A stretch of 64,000 bases of DNA from assembly GCA_008711295.1 (NCBI GenBank), contig VUYV01000189.1:1649792-1713791 (forward strand), written 5' to 3'. Shown here piece after piece: positions 24,931 to 37,260 of the stretch; position 1 is the first letter of the stretch; every line of letters begins with the position of its first letter. The stretch comes from Anarhynchus alexandrinus. Lineage: Eukaryota > Chordata > Aves > Charadriiformes > Charadriidae. The notes below the pieces were generated by a model, which was not told the origin of the DNA, ran no database searches, and saw nothing but the letters and a program-made list of their open reading frames with translations. Position numbers and translations under genes: made by a program.

Positions 24931-25090
24931 TGTCCCTGTGTGGACACTGTAGGAATAATTAGTGCACTCATTCTGTTCTAGAATAATCAGTGCACTAATT
25001 ATTCCAGACTAAAGTATCTTTTATTCCGAAACACTTTGTCCACAAGGGGAGCTATTGTGAAATAGCTTGTGCTCCTCTGCTCAATTCCCG
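24931..25090. repeat. Ancient palindromic repeat with a 17-bp perfect hairpin
   Basis: GGAATAATTAGTGCACT (24952-24968) is the exact reverse complement of 24989-25005. The arms also carry a direct repeat GAATAAT(T/C)AGTGCACT with a 28-base step. A second smaller hairpin follows (AGCTATT-GTGA-AATAGCT, near 25050-25067). The words 'TTATTCCGAA ... TTTGTCCACA ... GGGGAGCTATTGTGAAATAGCTT' recall an old MITE-like amniote family, from memory. It is not a known RNA gene. Confidence 0.5.
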
Positions 25091-25099
25091 TGTGTGAAA

Positions 25100-28000
25100 A
25101 GGACGTAATCCGTGCTGTTGGAAGAGCTGTGCCCCAGACTCCAGGAACAACAAATTACAGACAAATTCTGACTCTCCCATCAGTCAGGCTGGTTCGCTAA
25201 AGCGAATACATGGAGTTGTTGTGAAAACAGGATTCAGCTGTATGGCAATGAACAAGCTCTTCTTTTAGGAGCTTTTTCTTTATAAAATTATTTTAGGCGC
25301 ATTTGCATCCAAGCTTGTTACTGGATTTAATGATTGTAGTGTACAGAGGCTGACATGGTAGATGAGACTTTCCCCACTCTTTTGCAAAGTGTGAAATGCT
25401 GAAATTGGATGAGCATACAGTGTAATTAGCTAATTTGACGGGGTAGCTTTATCCAGTCTATACGTTGAGAAACACCATTGATCTAGCATTCTTTTTGGAT
25501 GCAATGCAATTAAACTGAAGACCAATAATGCCTCGACAGTGACCCCACAACACTGTTAAAAACCTTTTAAAATGAAGGATGGAAATGGTAGTGTCAGATC
25601 TTACTGAAGTGGGAGGAGAGCCCCAATACTCTGGGCCATCCACTGCCCTCCTTTCAGCAGCCCAGCATACCAGCTCTGCAGAGTAAATTGCAGAGGCAGA
25701 CGCAAATCTCTATTTCTGTCTGGGGTTTTTTTGGTTTTGGGGGTTTTTTTGGTTTTTTTAAATCTTTCCATTTTATCTAGGGAAGTATAACTGTATCTGA
25801 AGAACCAGTCCCGCCCTCCTTTCTGCTCGGGGAATGGCAGAATAACACACTGGAACAGGGGAATAAAACCCTTTTTCTCTCACACCACATGTGACTTGGC
25901 CCAATATTTGAGAACTATAACGCTCAGATAGCAAGGCTCTGTAATATCCTACTTTGTGAAACTGGACACAAGACATTTACATGCAGTAAATAATACTCTT
26001 TTCCACTTCCGTGTTTCATACAGGTTGGGTTGCACTGCCTCACCATCCATCCTCTGCCTTTGTCTCACTAGAGGGAAATCAAATGCAATTTGGGATAGAT
26101 TTCAAAATAAGCGGCACCATTGCTTAGCATGTATTTTCAATAACATTTGCAATGGTCATGGGATATGATTTGCTAAAGTTCTACCAATCTCTCCTGTGTC
26201 TGGCTAGAATCTAGGACGTCGTCTGATATTTCTCAAAAGACATTCATCGTCTTGAAGCATTCAGCCCCTGCTCACAGTATTATTTTGCTAGCAATTCCTC
26301 AGCCTTTGATCCTGAAGTTTATTTAACCCAAGGTATACTGTTAAACAATAACTGCCCCAAATTTACCACTAATAGAACTTTCTGTAATATGTTGAAAATG
26401 GACTAAATTACATTGATTTTTATTATATCATAAACCCAGAATTCTGCGTAGAAAAATTGTTATTAAATAGCTCCTTACCAGAAGCAAACATTGACATACA
26501 CAACACATCTGTAGCTCCAAAATGCTCTGCTGATGGATTTATTTTCACTTTACCAAACTATTAGAACAAATTTGATTTGTGGCAAATAACATTTGTCTAT
26601 TTAAGGCTCATAACACAGATTTTTGTTGCTAGTGATTCCCATAATAAGTTTTTCCTCAATTAAAGTTTCTGTTCATTTACAAGATGGATGCAATTAGAAA
26701 TACAAGATGTTCGGTATTCTCAGCTCAGACTCTGTTATTATCGTGTTTCTTATGTGCTACTGTAGCTGTTCTACCCTGAATTGAACTAGATTATGATTAC
26801 TAGTTAAGAACTGAAAACACTGCCACTTTTACTTCTTTCTGTGAGTTACTTTATAAATAAATACTTTCAATTACAAAATTGTTCCCAAAGAAGTGGGAAT
26901 TATGTTGAAAGTACCCCACTGCTGCTGTAACAGTTTCAGATTTATTGAATCCTTCTCACTGTATTACAATAGCTCCTGCTGTTTTACCTGGACGGCAGCA
27001 ATGCCAGACTCCAGCCTCGTATTTTGTAGTGTTTCAAACCATCTGGGACCAAAAAAAACCCCCAGCATTCTTCCATCTTCAACCTTTTGATTAGAATCAG
27101 AACAGAAATGCTCAGAAGAATTTTTAGAATGCCCCTTCTCGTTTCCAATAGGTCGGTTAAGAGCCACGCAGATACATTTCAGCTTTACAGTTATCTCGGA
27201 TTTTACAGGCAAGGGTCTAATTTTATTTTATCTGTATTTATGAAGGCCAACTCTAGCATAGTGGCACAGACGATACAGCTGAGAGGCAGACGAGAGAAGA
27301 AACATGTTTAGCATTAAAACAATGCTGAACTTGGAGATACATGCTTCCCCATCTGCAGCTATCCTACAGCTAGTGCTGTGCTCTTAAAGTCACTCTTATG
27401 AGGAAGTTTCATATCAAATTTCTTGATCTTATTGTCATAATCGTTAAAGTGAAAATACAGGCTCCCTATATGGGCTTTACCACTGTATGAAGGCGTGCTG
27501 AAAATTCAAATGTTTGGATAATTTCACCATCCTGTTGCTTTAGTACTGGATCGTTCTCATTTGTTTTTCAATACAACAATAATTTCAAAATGAAACTATG
27601 TGATGATCCTCTTCCTTCCTGATATCTACACAGATCTTTGTACTCAAACTTTGCCTCCGTATTTTAAATTGCTTCTTCTTTCCTTTCTGTATACATTTAT
27701 GTGCATTTACTCATTTTAAGTGTACATCAGAACATTTAGATCACAGCAATTACAGTCTATAGCTGGTTTACTGACCGTTGCGTCACGAACAGCAAAGATA
27801 AAAATACAAAGTAGTAAAGGTTCCAGAGTGAAGAAAAGCATTGACTTTGGTTTTACACTATAAATAACTCCAGTGGACACTTATGGCGCACCGAGAGGAA
27901 GCCATGGCATTTTCCATTTTTACTATTTATTTTTTTTTGTTAAGCACTGCATGTACGTATGCATGGAAGAGAGGGAAAACCTGCTCCTGCTTAGTTCTTG

Positions 28001-29340
28001 CCCATTACAGCACCTAGTAATCTAAAGCCAAATACTATCCACCCATTTTAATTGTCTCACTGAGGTCAAAGGGATTATTTACTTGTCTAAACTGGTCCTA
28101 AATAATAAGTAAGAGAACTAAATGATACTTAGAGATTGTTCCATAACAATATAAACAAAACCAGATCAGCTGTCTCGCCAGTTGCTCACATGGAGATTCC
28201 AGAAAAGCTATCCATAACACACCGAATTCTTTCTTTTTATTTTCATTCTTGACAAACTATTCTTTCATGAACACAAGGGCAGGAAAAATCAACTGCCAGA
28301 TGGTGAGCTAGGGTATCAGCTATTGGATCCAACGGTACACTGAAAGCAGCCAACGTTCTCAAGGAAAGACATTTAATGGCATCTGAAAGAAACAGCCCCC
28401 AATTTCTGGGAAAAAGTGGAATGGAATCAATGAAATGGACAACTGCAAAGTGTATGTACAAAGAGGATCACTGTGTAAGCCAAGATCAGAATAAAGTGAA
28501 ATAGATCCAGGAGAGCCATTTAGATGGAGACTTTTGTTATAAATTACATACACAGAGCAAGTCCTGCAAATAATCAGCTTTTCATGCCAGGAGGACAGAG
28601 ATTCTGTATATAAATTTATGCTGAATTTATCAAAGGTAGATGACATCTTTGGCTTTTCTGACATTCTTGTCCCTGTTCTTCACTGGTATTCCCTTCCCAA
28701 AGTATTATGGAGTGCTTTCTGTGCTCTGTCCCTTGCCACCTTTGCAGATGCATTCAGTGTTACACATTACTGAAATTAGCCCTCCATGAGATCCTGGCGG
28801 TTTAGAACAGCCTCAAGCAGAGAAAGAGATAAACACATATTTGTATAACTATGAAATGCCTCAGTTGAAGGTAAGCAAAGAAATTAGACTTGGAGAGATC
28901 GTAAGGGGAATGCAGATCATAAAATCAACAGACTCCCTGAGATAAAAATAATGACCAAGCACTTTAAGCCTGTAACACACTGAAGATCATACAGAATGAG
29001 CTTGGCACAGCACAATACACAGAAGAGTCATTTGCAAACACCATACCATGCTCAGATCAGGGAACCATTCCGTGTAACCTCACTGATTTCAGGATTTGTT
29101 TTATGATAGGCTACATAGTGAATTTCCAAATGCACCTTCAAATCAGACCCTAATGTAATCTCCGTTTACAAGCTGGACTCCTTTCCTTTTTGAGTTTCTT
29201 ATCAAAGCCCAGCTTCCTGCCTAAGATTTAAAAGGGCTTTAGATTTCCCTATTGCAATTAGGGGCTTTTTAATTTTTTTTTCCCACCGCTCAAGAGTAAG
29301 CAGTGTCTTTGAACACCCGTTTTCCTTCATACCATCACTG
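25100..29340. other. Gene-free stretch, mostly AT-rich unique sequence
   Basis: A G/T tract lies at 25721-25760. The block at about 26280-26880 is repeat-free and very AT-rich, like a non-coding conserved element, but this is only texture. Scraps resembling old palindromic repeats (CACTGAGGTCAAAGGGATTA near 28056, CACTGATTTCAG near 29082) are too short to call. Open frames are about 100 codons or fewer and lack domains. Confidence 0.5.
25721..25760 (+). repeat. G/T-rich low-complexity tract
   Basis: Alternating G4-5 and T4-7 runs (GGGGTTTTTTTGGTTTTGGG and onward). It resembles the tracts at 5016, 45523 and, on the opposite strand, 39591. Confidence 0.8.
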
Positions 29341-29870
29341 TCATAGAATCACAGAATCATCTAAGTTGGAAGGGACCTTTAAGATCATTGACTCTGACCA
29401 TCAACCTAACACTGCCAAACCCACCGCAAAACTATATCCCTCAGCACCACGTCTACCTGTCTTTTAAATACCTCCAGGGATGATGGCGATTCCACCACTT
29501 CCCTGCGCAGCCTGTTCCAGTGCTTGATAACCCTTTCAGTGAAGAAATTTTTCCTAATATCCAATCTAAACCTCCCCTGGCATAACTTGAGGCCATTCCC
29601 TCTTGTCATACCACTTAACTTTTGTCCTATCGCTTGGGAGAAGAGACCGACCCCCACCTCTCTACAACCTCCTTTCAGGTAGTTGTAGAGAGCGATAAGG
29701 TCTCTCCTCGGCCTCCTTTTCTCCAGACTAAACAACCCCAGTTCCCTCAGCTGCTCCTCATAAGACTTGTGCTCCAGACCCCTCACCAGCTTCGTTGCCC
29801 GTCTCTGGGCTCTCTCCAGAACCTCAATGTCTTTCTTGTAGTGAGGGGCCCAAAACTCAACACAGTATTT
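29341..29870 (-). mobile_element. CR1 LINE, 5'-truncated copy (copy 1)
   Basis: On the minus strand the element runs from codons for [13 protein letters not shown], through the end of ORF2 and a short 3' UTR, to the CR1 octamer tail (ATTCTGTG ATTCTATG, plus-strand 29341-29358). CR1 is the dominant non-LTR retrotransposon of birds and typically inserts as short 3' fragments, as here. Homology ends upstream at about 29870, the truncation point. The reading frame is open over its whole retained length, which suggests a relatively young copy. No target-site duplication is obvious. Confidence 0.93.
29406..29870 (-). pseudogene. C-terminal end of CR1 ORF2 (reverse transcriptase polyprotein), truncated
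   Basis: About 154 codons of the ORF2 C-terminus remain and end at a stop at 29406-29408. In order they show [20 protein letters not shown], a GLFSLEKRR segment, [19 protein letters not shown] and an [20 protein letters not shown] stretch, all hallmarks of the CR1 C-terminal region. The endonuclease and the catalytic reverse-transcriptase core are absent, so it can encode no active enzyme. No frameshift or internal stop is seen in the retained part. A further 18 codons stay open upstream by chance. Confidence 0.9.
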
Positions 29871-29880
29871 GGTTAACACT

Positions 29881-30925
29881 CTTGTCAAACAGGAGTAACT
29901 CAAGTGACTGCAATAGTGTGACATTCACTAGCTTAACCAAAACAAACATTCAGCCTTTAGAAAATTGGGTGGTTCAAGTCACCCTCTCACAGTCTATTTT
30001 GAAATGGTTGTTGAACATGACATATGCAACATGAAGATACCTCTAGACCATGACAATAAGAACTTCAAGAAAGACAAAAGCTTAATGCAGGAATCCCAGT
30101 TCTGTCTCCTGAATGTTAGAGGAAAACATCAATAAAATGGATACTTGTACGCACCACCATTTGCTTTTATGGACCTAACGAGAAAATGACCTTGTAAAAT
30201 TATGTTCTTCCAATCGACATCTAATACTTTTCACTATTCTTTGCACAGTTCAAATTGAAGACCAGCTGAAGTCCAGATGTCCCACAGATTTATTGCTATC
30301 AGAGAACAGGGAGTGAACAAGGTCCATTGTTCTGCCCTTCTACTACTGCACACAAATGCAGAAGGGCAGAAGAGGCAAGGGAAAAGCAGGACCGTGGCTG
30401 AAATTCACCCAATGTTTTGGCTACCAGAACTGGCTGACGATAATAACAGAAAGATTTTTCATCCCCTGAAGTAGAGCAGCAAAGGGACAACTTCTTTGGG
30501 CTGCCAGGACACCCAGTAGGGCTTCTGCATTTTGAGACATGATTCCCTGAGGCAATATGACTGAAGGGATGTGGCTCCCTCCAGCGCAGGGTTCTGCTTA
30601 AATGCAACACTGAGCCCTGGAAAAAGATATTAACTCATTCCTCATTTGAGCTGCCAAACGTACCAGGAATACCTGGCAGCAGCTCCCTGCCATGCTGCCA
30701 ACCATTCTAGGTACACAGCCGGCTATTTCAGTGATTTCAGAAGAACTTGGAGGATTTGCAGCACAGCAGCAACAGCAGCGGAGGAACAAAAACAGTATTT
30801 GATTTCTTTTCACAAATGTCTATCCCAGACTGGAGTTAAACCCATTCAGGCACAAAACTCCAGAATTAACTAATGTCCTGCATGGCCCAAATCCAGGCTC
30901 AGCTGCCTCTCTATAAATCAGACAA
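29881..30925. other. Gene-free stretch, nothing recognised
   Basis: Mixed unique sequence. A CAG/CAA-type cluster near 30758-30780 (GCAGCACAGCAGCAACAGCA) is short. Open frames of 65-103 codons lack domains. Confidence 0.55.
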
Positions 30926-30929
30926 TTTA

Positions 30930-31160
30930 ACAGCCAATACCAAGCAATTGCCTCTCCTATTCTCAGGATGTTTTATGTTCACGTCACAAGCAATCCTGCA
31001 AAGCCTTGATAGGTATATTCATTATTTATGGTCTGCCGTAATTATATTGGGTACTTACAGCTTAGCCTGCAGGAGGCACTGTCACGTGTGGAAAGTAGAA
31101 CTTATCAATGCTAATGAACTTTTGCAGGGGATTTGGAAAAACTATGATTTCTCTTAAAAA
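30930..31160. other. Possible conserved non-coding element
   Basis: Repeat-free block with motif-like words (TTCACGTCACAAGC, CCTTGATAGG, CAATGCTAATGAAC) and no useful reading frame beyond a 94-codon chance frame (30873-31157). The enhancer-like reading is inference. Confidence 0.2.
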
Positions 31161-31473
31161 CAAGAAATGCAAAATGGCAAGTTTAGTAAGAGCATCTGGT
31201 CTAGGGTAAAACTGGGGAAGGGTGCCATCGGTTTTGAAACATGAGTTTTTACCCTCAAATTTTTCCCCTCCAAATAAGAACTGCAAGCCCCTCTTCTAGC
31301 TTCTACTTATATGGTGTCCACACTCTCAGTTCTTTGCACAAACTTGCACAGACTGCACTGGCATTTCTTAATAGCAGGGAATTTAAGTAGAAGCAAGTGC
31401 CCACCTTCAGGCTGGAGCTAGCTACCACCCACTGGCAGCATATAAACAGCCTGCTTTTTAATGTTAAAACAAA

Positions 31474-31513
31474 AAACAACAACAACAACAACAAAAAAAA
31501 ACAACAAAAAAAA
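31474..31513. repeat. (CAA)n simple repeat with flanking poly-A
   Basis: About six CAA units followed by A-runs. Simple sequence; likely polymorphic in length. Confidence 0.85.
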
Positions 31514-31880
31514 GAAGTGATAAATCTGGATGGAGACACTTCTTCGCATTTTTACTAATGCAAATTCAGTGAGTAAAAATCAGTAAAGTGGCTGGTATTC
31601 ATACAAACAGCACCATTCCTATTGGTGTACATAGGGCCAGTGACATCTCTAAGATTATACAAATAACAAACGTTAAGGTCCAGCAGTGTAAAGAAGCCAG
31701 AGGGCTTCAGACAACGGGGTACCCTACGGCTGTGGTAGAAATGGTGCACGTCAAGAAACTGGCAATACCAGTAAGGTTTCAAATATAAACACTCAGCTTT
31801 GAACTGAATTAGTGAAAAGAGAGATGATAAAACAGACGCTCAGCAAAGGCTCTTCACAGAATGCCAGGCAAAGTTTCAGC

Positions 31881-31894
31881 TTTTTTTTTTTTTT
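31881..31894. repeat. T14 homopolymer
   Basis: Fourteen T followed by ATTTTT. No recognisable retroposon body adjoins it on either side, so it need not be a retroposition tail. Confidence 0.8.
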
Positions 31895-32059
31895 ATTTTT
31901 AAGTCTGCTAATTTGTGTGTATCAGCCAAATGAAAGGTTGGGCATGGAAAGATACTCAGAACTTAAAAGCTAAAACTGGACTGTCTACATTTCATTCTCT
32001 TTTTATTAACCATCAGTGAGTATTCTGCACAGACACAGCCCATGAAAGTAATAATAGAG

Positions 32060-32520
32060 AGAAATTAATTAGATGACTGTATTTCAATCATGGGGTTTTC
32101 TTGACATTTTATACCAAAGGAATGCAGCTCAAGCAGTTTGTAACTGACAGCAATGCCATGAAATTGCACTACAGCCTTGATAATTATCCTCTTCATTATT
32201 TTTATAATATATAAAGAGATAAAGTACAACATTCCCCTTTCATTTTATAATAGTATGCAGTATAACGGAAGCAGCTGAAGGAGGATGTTTGTCTTACAAT
32301 GCTACAGTTTAAATCTAGTGACAAGCAAAGAAGTATCACATTAATGATGCACAGAGAAGAGCACTACAAGCAGCCATCCTTTATATAATTACTCTATGCA
32401 AACTGTAAACATATGGGATAAATAATATATCCCAAACTTTTTTCCCTTCCTCTCTTTCCTTAATATTCAAGAAATGTCAATAAAACTCACTAGAAGGAAA
32501 AATATATTAATCTCATTTAC
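32060..32520. other. AT-rich unique block, possible conserved non-coding element
   Basis: Repeat-free and strongly AT-rich, with GATAA/TTATC words (CTTGATAATTATCC near 32175, GAGATAAAG near 32216) and ATTAATGATGCA near 32340. No reading frame longer than 60 codons. Enhancer-like by texture only. Confidence 0.25.
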
Positions 32521-32529
32521 ATAAATTTC

Positions 32530-34420
32530 CTTCTTTGTCAAAAGCTAGCGTCGTCAAAGCTTATAAAAAGACTGATGACACAGAGAGGGCTGGTACCAAG
32601 TACAGTACCAAGCACTTCTGTGCTATACAAGCCCGGAAAATTAATAGAAGAGGGAAGAGTCCTTTTGGCTCCAGATGGAGACACGAAAGGAGTAAAGGTC
32701 TTAGGTATTATGGATAATTTTAATTAGGGAGAATAGCAGTAAAAGAGTAACAGTTCCATAGTCTGGCAAACTGTTTCGCGCAATATTCAGAAAATGTAGG
32801 TAGGGAAGTCTCGGCCTGACAAACATGTACAAGGAGATGAGAAGTTACCGTTTCCCCGTCTACCTCAGGGTCAGCTCAACTTGGTATGTGAACAACAGAA
32901 GTCAGCTCCAGATGGCTGCAAAAGAAGTCAGTCTGTTACCTTAGTAAAGCAGAGTTTGAAATGAGGATAACTTCAGGAACAGCAACTTTGCAGGTAGTTT
33001 CAGCAGAAGCTGCCAAATTAAGCCTGTAGAGATATGAAGCACTTAAAGCAGCTGTGGAGAACAGTAACCTCCTGTCTCTGAGCATGAAGTCAGGATATTG
33101 TCTTGGTGCGACCCCTACAAAAGGTAAAATTTATTTAGTCTAGGCAGCATCAGCTTTTTAGTCTGAACTATTTATCCTAATAACATGATGACACATGCTT
33201 CCTTCTGTAGCTTGCCTGGCTCCAGCGGAGGAGCGGGATTTTTAATCTACCAACATACCTTTAGAATGTCTTTCTTCAGTCATTGTAAGTAACACCCAAA
33301 AAGGAAGATGGCTTGTACATAAACTGGAAATCCATCAGTAACTTCATCATTTTTTGGTATAACATGAGTAATGTGAGACCATGACAACACGAATCTAAAC
33401 AGGAGCGTTGCAGCCACAGAACGCAGACTTGTGTCATATTTGCCGCAGTATAAGAACATTACCTTCAGGATGCCTGACTGAGGCTCATTTTTTATTATCC
33501 TTATGACATGCACGAATGTTGGTCCTCCATGCCACTTTTAACATCAGCCAGTTTCCCAGAAGCTTTGCCATACTCAAGCTTTAAATGGATCTGTTAAAAT
33601 ATTGTGGGGAAAAAAGCACCAGAAATATTTGGCTGTTTGCCCAGGTATTGTAACGAAGGATAAAACATATCTTTCTGCATTTTCAAAGCCATGTATTCCT
33701 TTAAATATACCTGACAGCTCTAAGCATTTTAGCAACACATATACTTATGCAATGAGTTTTGGGTAAATCCACAACTTCGGCCATTCACCCACCAGCTCCT
33801 GTGTCACACAGCCCAGCTGACCCTGTAGTTTCCTGGAAACATGGACTTTTTGGGGCACATCGGCTCTGCCCGGCTTGGCTCTGCAGCACAGGAACACAGA
33901 ACGTGGGGTAGGCAGGTTGGCCCTGCAAAACATATACCATACATCTCATCTGTGCCTCCGCAGCGCTGCCGATGCACTCTCTGCATATACCCCACGCGCA
34001 CGACAGATCTAATGCCTCCTCATTCCACGTGACGTCGGGGCAGTCCCTGTGTGTGCGGTGAGTACGGGAGTGTCAGATCTCCGGCGAACACAGAGATCAG
34101 CTCCACGTTAACGGCACATCTCTCAGACACGATGAACCACTGCAGTCTTTCCCAGTGACGCAGCGGAAGACAGTCTTTAGATGTATCTGAAGTCCACCTT
34201 ATCGCTAGGGGAATATACTTTTCTGTTCTAAAGCACACTATGGTTATCAAGAATGTTCTATTCAGTCACGTATATACCCCAGGCAGTTATTTTCATTGTT
34301 TTTCAATGGATCAGATCAGACTACGATATTTTAAGGCATACAAAGAATAAGGCAATACTAGCTTTTGATCCTGAAGAACAAAAGGCCTGCATTAACCTAT
34401 GTGCAAAGACAGAAGAGCTG
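32530..34420. other. Gene-free stretch, nothing recognised
   Basis: Mixed unique sequence. Short overlapping frames on both strands around 33745-34250 reflect a locally GC-richer patch (about 33800-34160). No domain, repeat family or splice-bounded exon is recognised. Confidence 0.55.
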
Positions 34421-34427
34421 AGAAAAT

Positions 34428-34458
34428 GGGGGGGGTTGGGGGGAGTAGGGGGGTGGGG
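34428..34458 (+). other. Strong G-quadruplex motif
   Basis: Four G tracts are separated by very short loops: G8 (34428-34435), TT, G6 (34438-34443), AGTA, G6 (34448-34453), T, G4 (34455-34458). This satisfies the standard four-tract definition with room to spare and predicts a stable plus-strand quadruplex, with a C-rich i-motif strand opposite. The G-rich run continues as a purine-only tail to about 34478. Biological use is unknown. Confidence 0.8.
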
Positions 34459-34479
34459 AGAAGGAGAGAGGGAAAGAAG

Positions 34480-37220
34480 CTGTCAGATCTTTGAAGTAAT
34501 CCAAGGTCAAAAGTTTCCTCTCAAGAATATATGAGCAATGTGAACATACCCTACCCAGGAAGCCACCTCACAAGGCAAACATTTTCAGAAGACAAGTCCT
34601 TGGAACTCTTCACAGTGTCAAAGGTTGAAATGAGCAAAGTGGCAGCTGGTTTAAGGCATCTCTCCTTTGAAACGTCCAAACTTCCTTAATTTTCAGAGAC
34701 ATTTTGCAGCTAATGCCAACAAAAGCCCCCTTGGTATACACAAAAAGAGCCTGCACCCTTTGAATGAATAACGGCGTTCAAATCAATCCTCAAGGAAACG
34801 AAGAACCAACACAGAACACCATCACCGCTGCCACCACCACACCCCCAGAAAAGGTCAGATACTTCTAATAAATTAGCATGACTTGAGTATCCAAAAATCT
34901 GAGCTATCAAAATCACCCACTAGAACAGAATCAGAGAGTGCTTTAGAAATAGCTGGAGCACTGAAGACATTTCCACCCATCAGGTGCTCGCTCCTTGCCT
35001 CAGCTGAACTGCCAGAACAGCTTCCCTGAGCTCGCCAGCGCTAAGCCTGCCCGCGTCGGTCTCCAAGCAGCCCATGCTGAGAGGCTGAGTTTGCGCCGAA
35101 GCTGACAGCGGGTGCTCACACAAATCCTTTCAGTAATTTAGCAAAGGGTTAACGATGGTTACCTGAAAGTATCCTCCTGAAAGTATGTCCTCCTGGATAA
35201 TTTTGTTGCCTTTATGTATACACTTAAGAAAATTCAGACTTAGGGGAACGACAGTATAACACCGCTTCCCGACAGTTGTCACTTAAACACACTTCATTTT
35301 CATTTGCTCAAACCAAAGTTATTATTTTCATTCCTAATTCAATAGGATATTAAGTACACGAAAAGTTTTAAGCGCACAGATAGGACCATTAAATTAGGCG
35401 TATTCACACAGGTAATACAGCTGCACACTGACTAAAGTACCTAAAATAGTACCTACAAGTAGAAAAGAAACAAAGAGAGGAAGTTTCTAAAAATGAGAGC
35501 TTGAAGGGACAATAAAGCATACAGCAGATACACTATCAGATTTCTTCATACGGAGGCACTGCTGCAACAGTGTTGTTTCTTCAAAGAGGTAGCCCCTCAA
35601 CAACATAAAAATATACAGATTTTCAAACACAGTGAAATATTTTCTAATATGAACATCCTAAAAAGGGGAAATCAATAAATGGCATGAAAAACTTCAAAGA
35701 CGGACCTCCTGTCAATGACAGAGGTTCTTCAGCGATGTAAAGTCTTTGAAGAAGGACTCCCAGCGCTGGGAAAGCTTTGAAGTGACAGAAAGCAGACATT
35801 TATAATTACAGAAAGGTGCGGTGTCCAGCAGAGATAGTAAAAAGATATAACTGGGGCATGTGTGGGGGAGGTTGAGCGGTGGCTTGGGCCCTGAGTGACC
35901 CTGTTCACTTGAAGCCTAAAAGCCTGCAAGGTCAACTCTATATCCATATGAAAGGGACAATTTGTGAAATGGACGTGTGGGTAGGGCTTAGAAACCAAAT
36001 TACTGCAGCTCTCACACTTCTAGCGTATGTTTATTAAACAAGGCACCTCTCTCTTTTCTCACTGCCCCAGATTCCAGCACACACACAACCCCACAGCCCG
36101 TTTTCACTTTGCAGCTCCCCTGAGGGGACGGCTGGGCTCGGTACGCCCGTTGGCTCAGAAGCTGGCTTGTGCTATGAAGCAGGGTGGTCCAGCTTTACAG
36201 ATATTTATCTACATGTTTTTCATGAGTATACCACTCCTTCCTGAAATTCCTACTTCCCTTTTCTCCCCTGCTCCCTGGCTATTTTTTGATAAAGTGATAC
36301 AGAAATCCAGAGAAGTGAGAAATTATAGTCTGGAAGAAAACCGTGAACTGTCTGGATTCTGGAGTTCTTTGAATTCTTGGCTACTTGAAAGGAAAAATGT
36401 GAAAGTTTAATTTGCTAGGATAGATTTTTGGTTTCCTCTCAGACTACAAGGTAAGGCTCTGCCGTGTTTTTGGAGCAGAGCAGGGTCTGGCCATGCTCTG
36501 AGCAGTCTGAAAGCAGAAGTCATTTTAGCGCGGTAGTGAGCTCACGCTAGCGTGCGCAGCTGAGAGACAGAGTTAACAGCTCACACTTGTCCCTGCCTTT
36601 CATATCTCCACAGTTCCTGGTTGTCCTAAAGCACAGGCCCAGGTCTTTTGCTTCTGCCCCAAAGCTTACACAGCTACATCCAAAATATTCATTTTCAGCT
36701 TCTTCCCTGTCTGTGACATGCTAGAAATATCACATTTACATAAAAACATCAGCATCTGATGCCAGCCGAGATTTTCCAGGAGGCTGAAATGAAAGGCAGG
36801 CAAGCAAGCAAACCAACAGATGCTGCCACCTCATTTGAACTCACTTGGTCTTTCGTGTATAGCTGGACCAGGAGCTGGAAGCAGGACTGCTCACGGTGGG
36901 CTGAAATGGGTCCTCCAGTCAAGAGGTCTGTATTCTTCTGCCCTGGTGTGAGAAGGGCACGAGAGCATCCTGTTCCTCAACCGCCTATAGCTCCACCTGC
37001 GAGCCTCAAATCCATACAGTCCCTAGGCAGGAAGAAAATGAATGACCAAAAAGCAAAATCCAGCTCCTTTTTCCTTGTGCTTCCCTGCGGGCTTGCATAG
37101 CTAAGTACTTCCAAGCAAAGGTTGGCAGAAGATGGCATCCTTTTGACATTGAAATAAACACACGGACAATGACGCTTGGTAACTTTTACACGGTACGTGA
37201 CAGATCTCAAATCCAGTCAT
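34480..37220. other. Gene-free stretch, nothing recognised
   Basis: Mixed unique sequence. A 127-codon plus frame (36027-36410) and a 113-codon plus frame (36759-37100) have no recognisable domain. No RNA gene or repeat family is recognised. Confidence 0.55.
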
Positions 37221-37223
37221 TAA

Positions 37224-37260
37224 CCCAGTTTATGAATGGGAAAACTGAGGTCCTCTACAG
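37224..37260 (+). repeat. MIR/CORE-SINE-like core fragment
   Basis: CCAGTTTATGAATGGGAAAACTGAGGTCC parallels the 'CATTTTACAGATGGGGAAACTGAGGCAC' core of old amniote SINE/LINE tails. Diverged and short; recognition is from memory. Confidence 0.5.

Noticed and set aside
29622..29876. Plus-strand open frame of 84 codons
   Set aside because: It is the antisense shadow of the CR1 ORF2 fragment.
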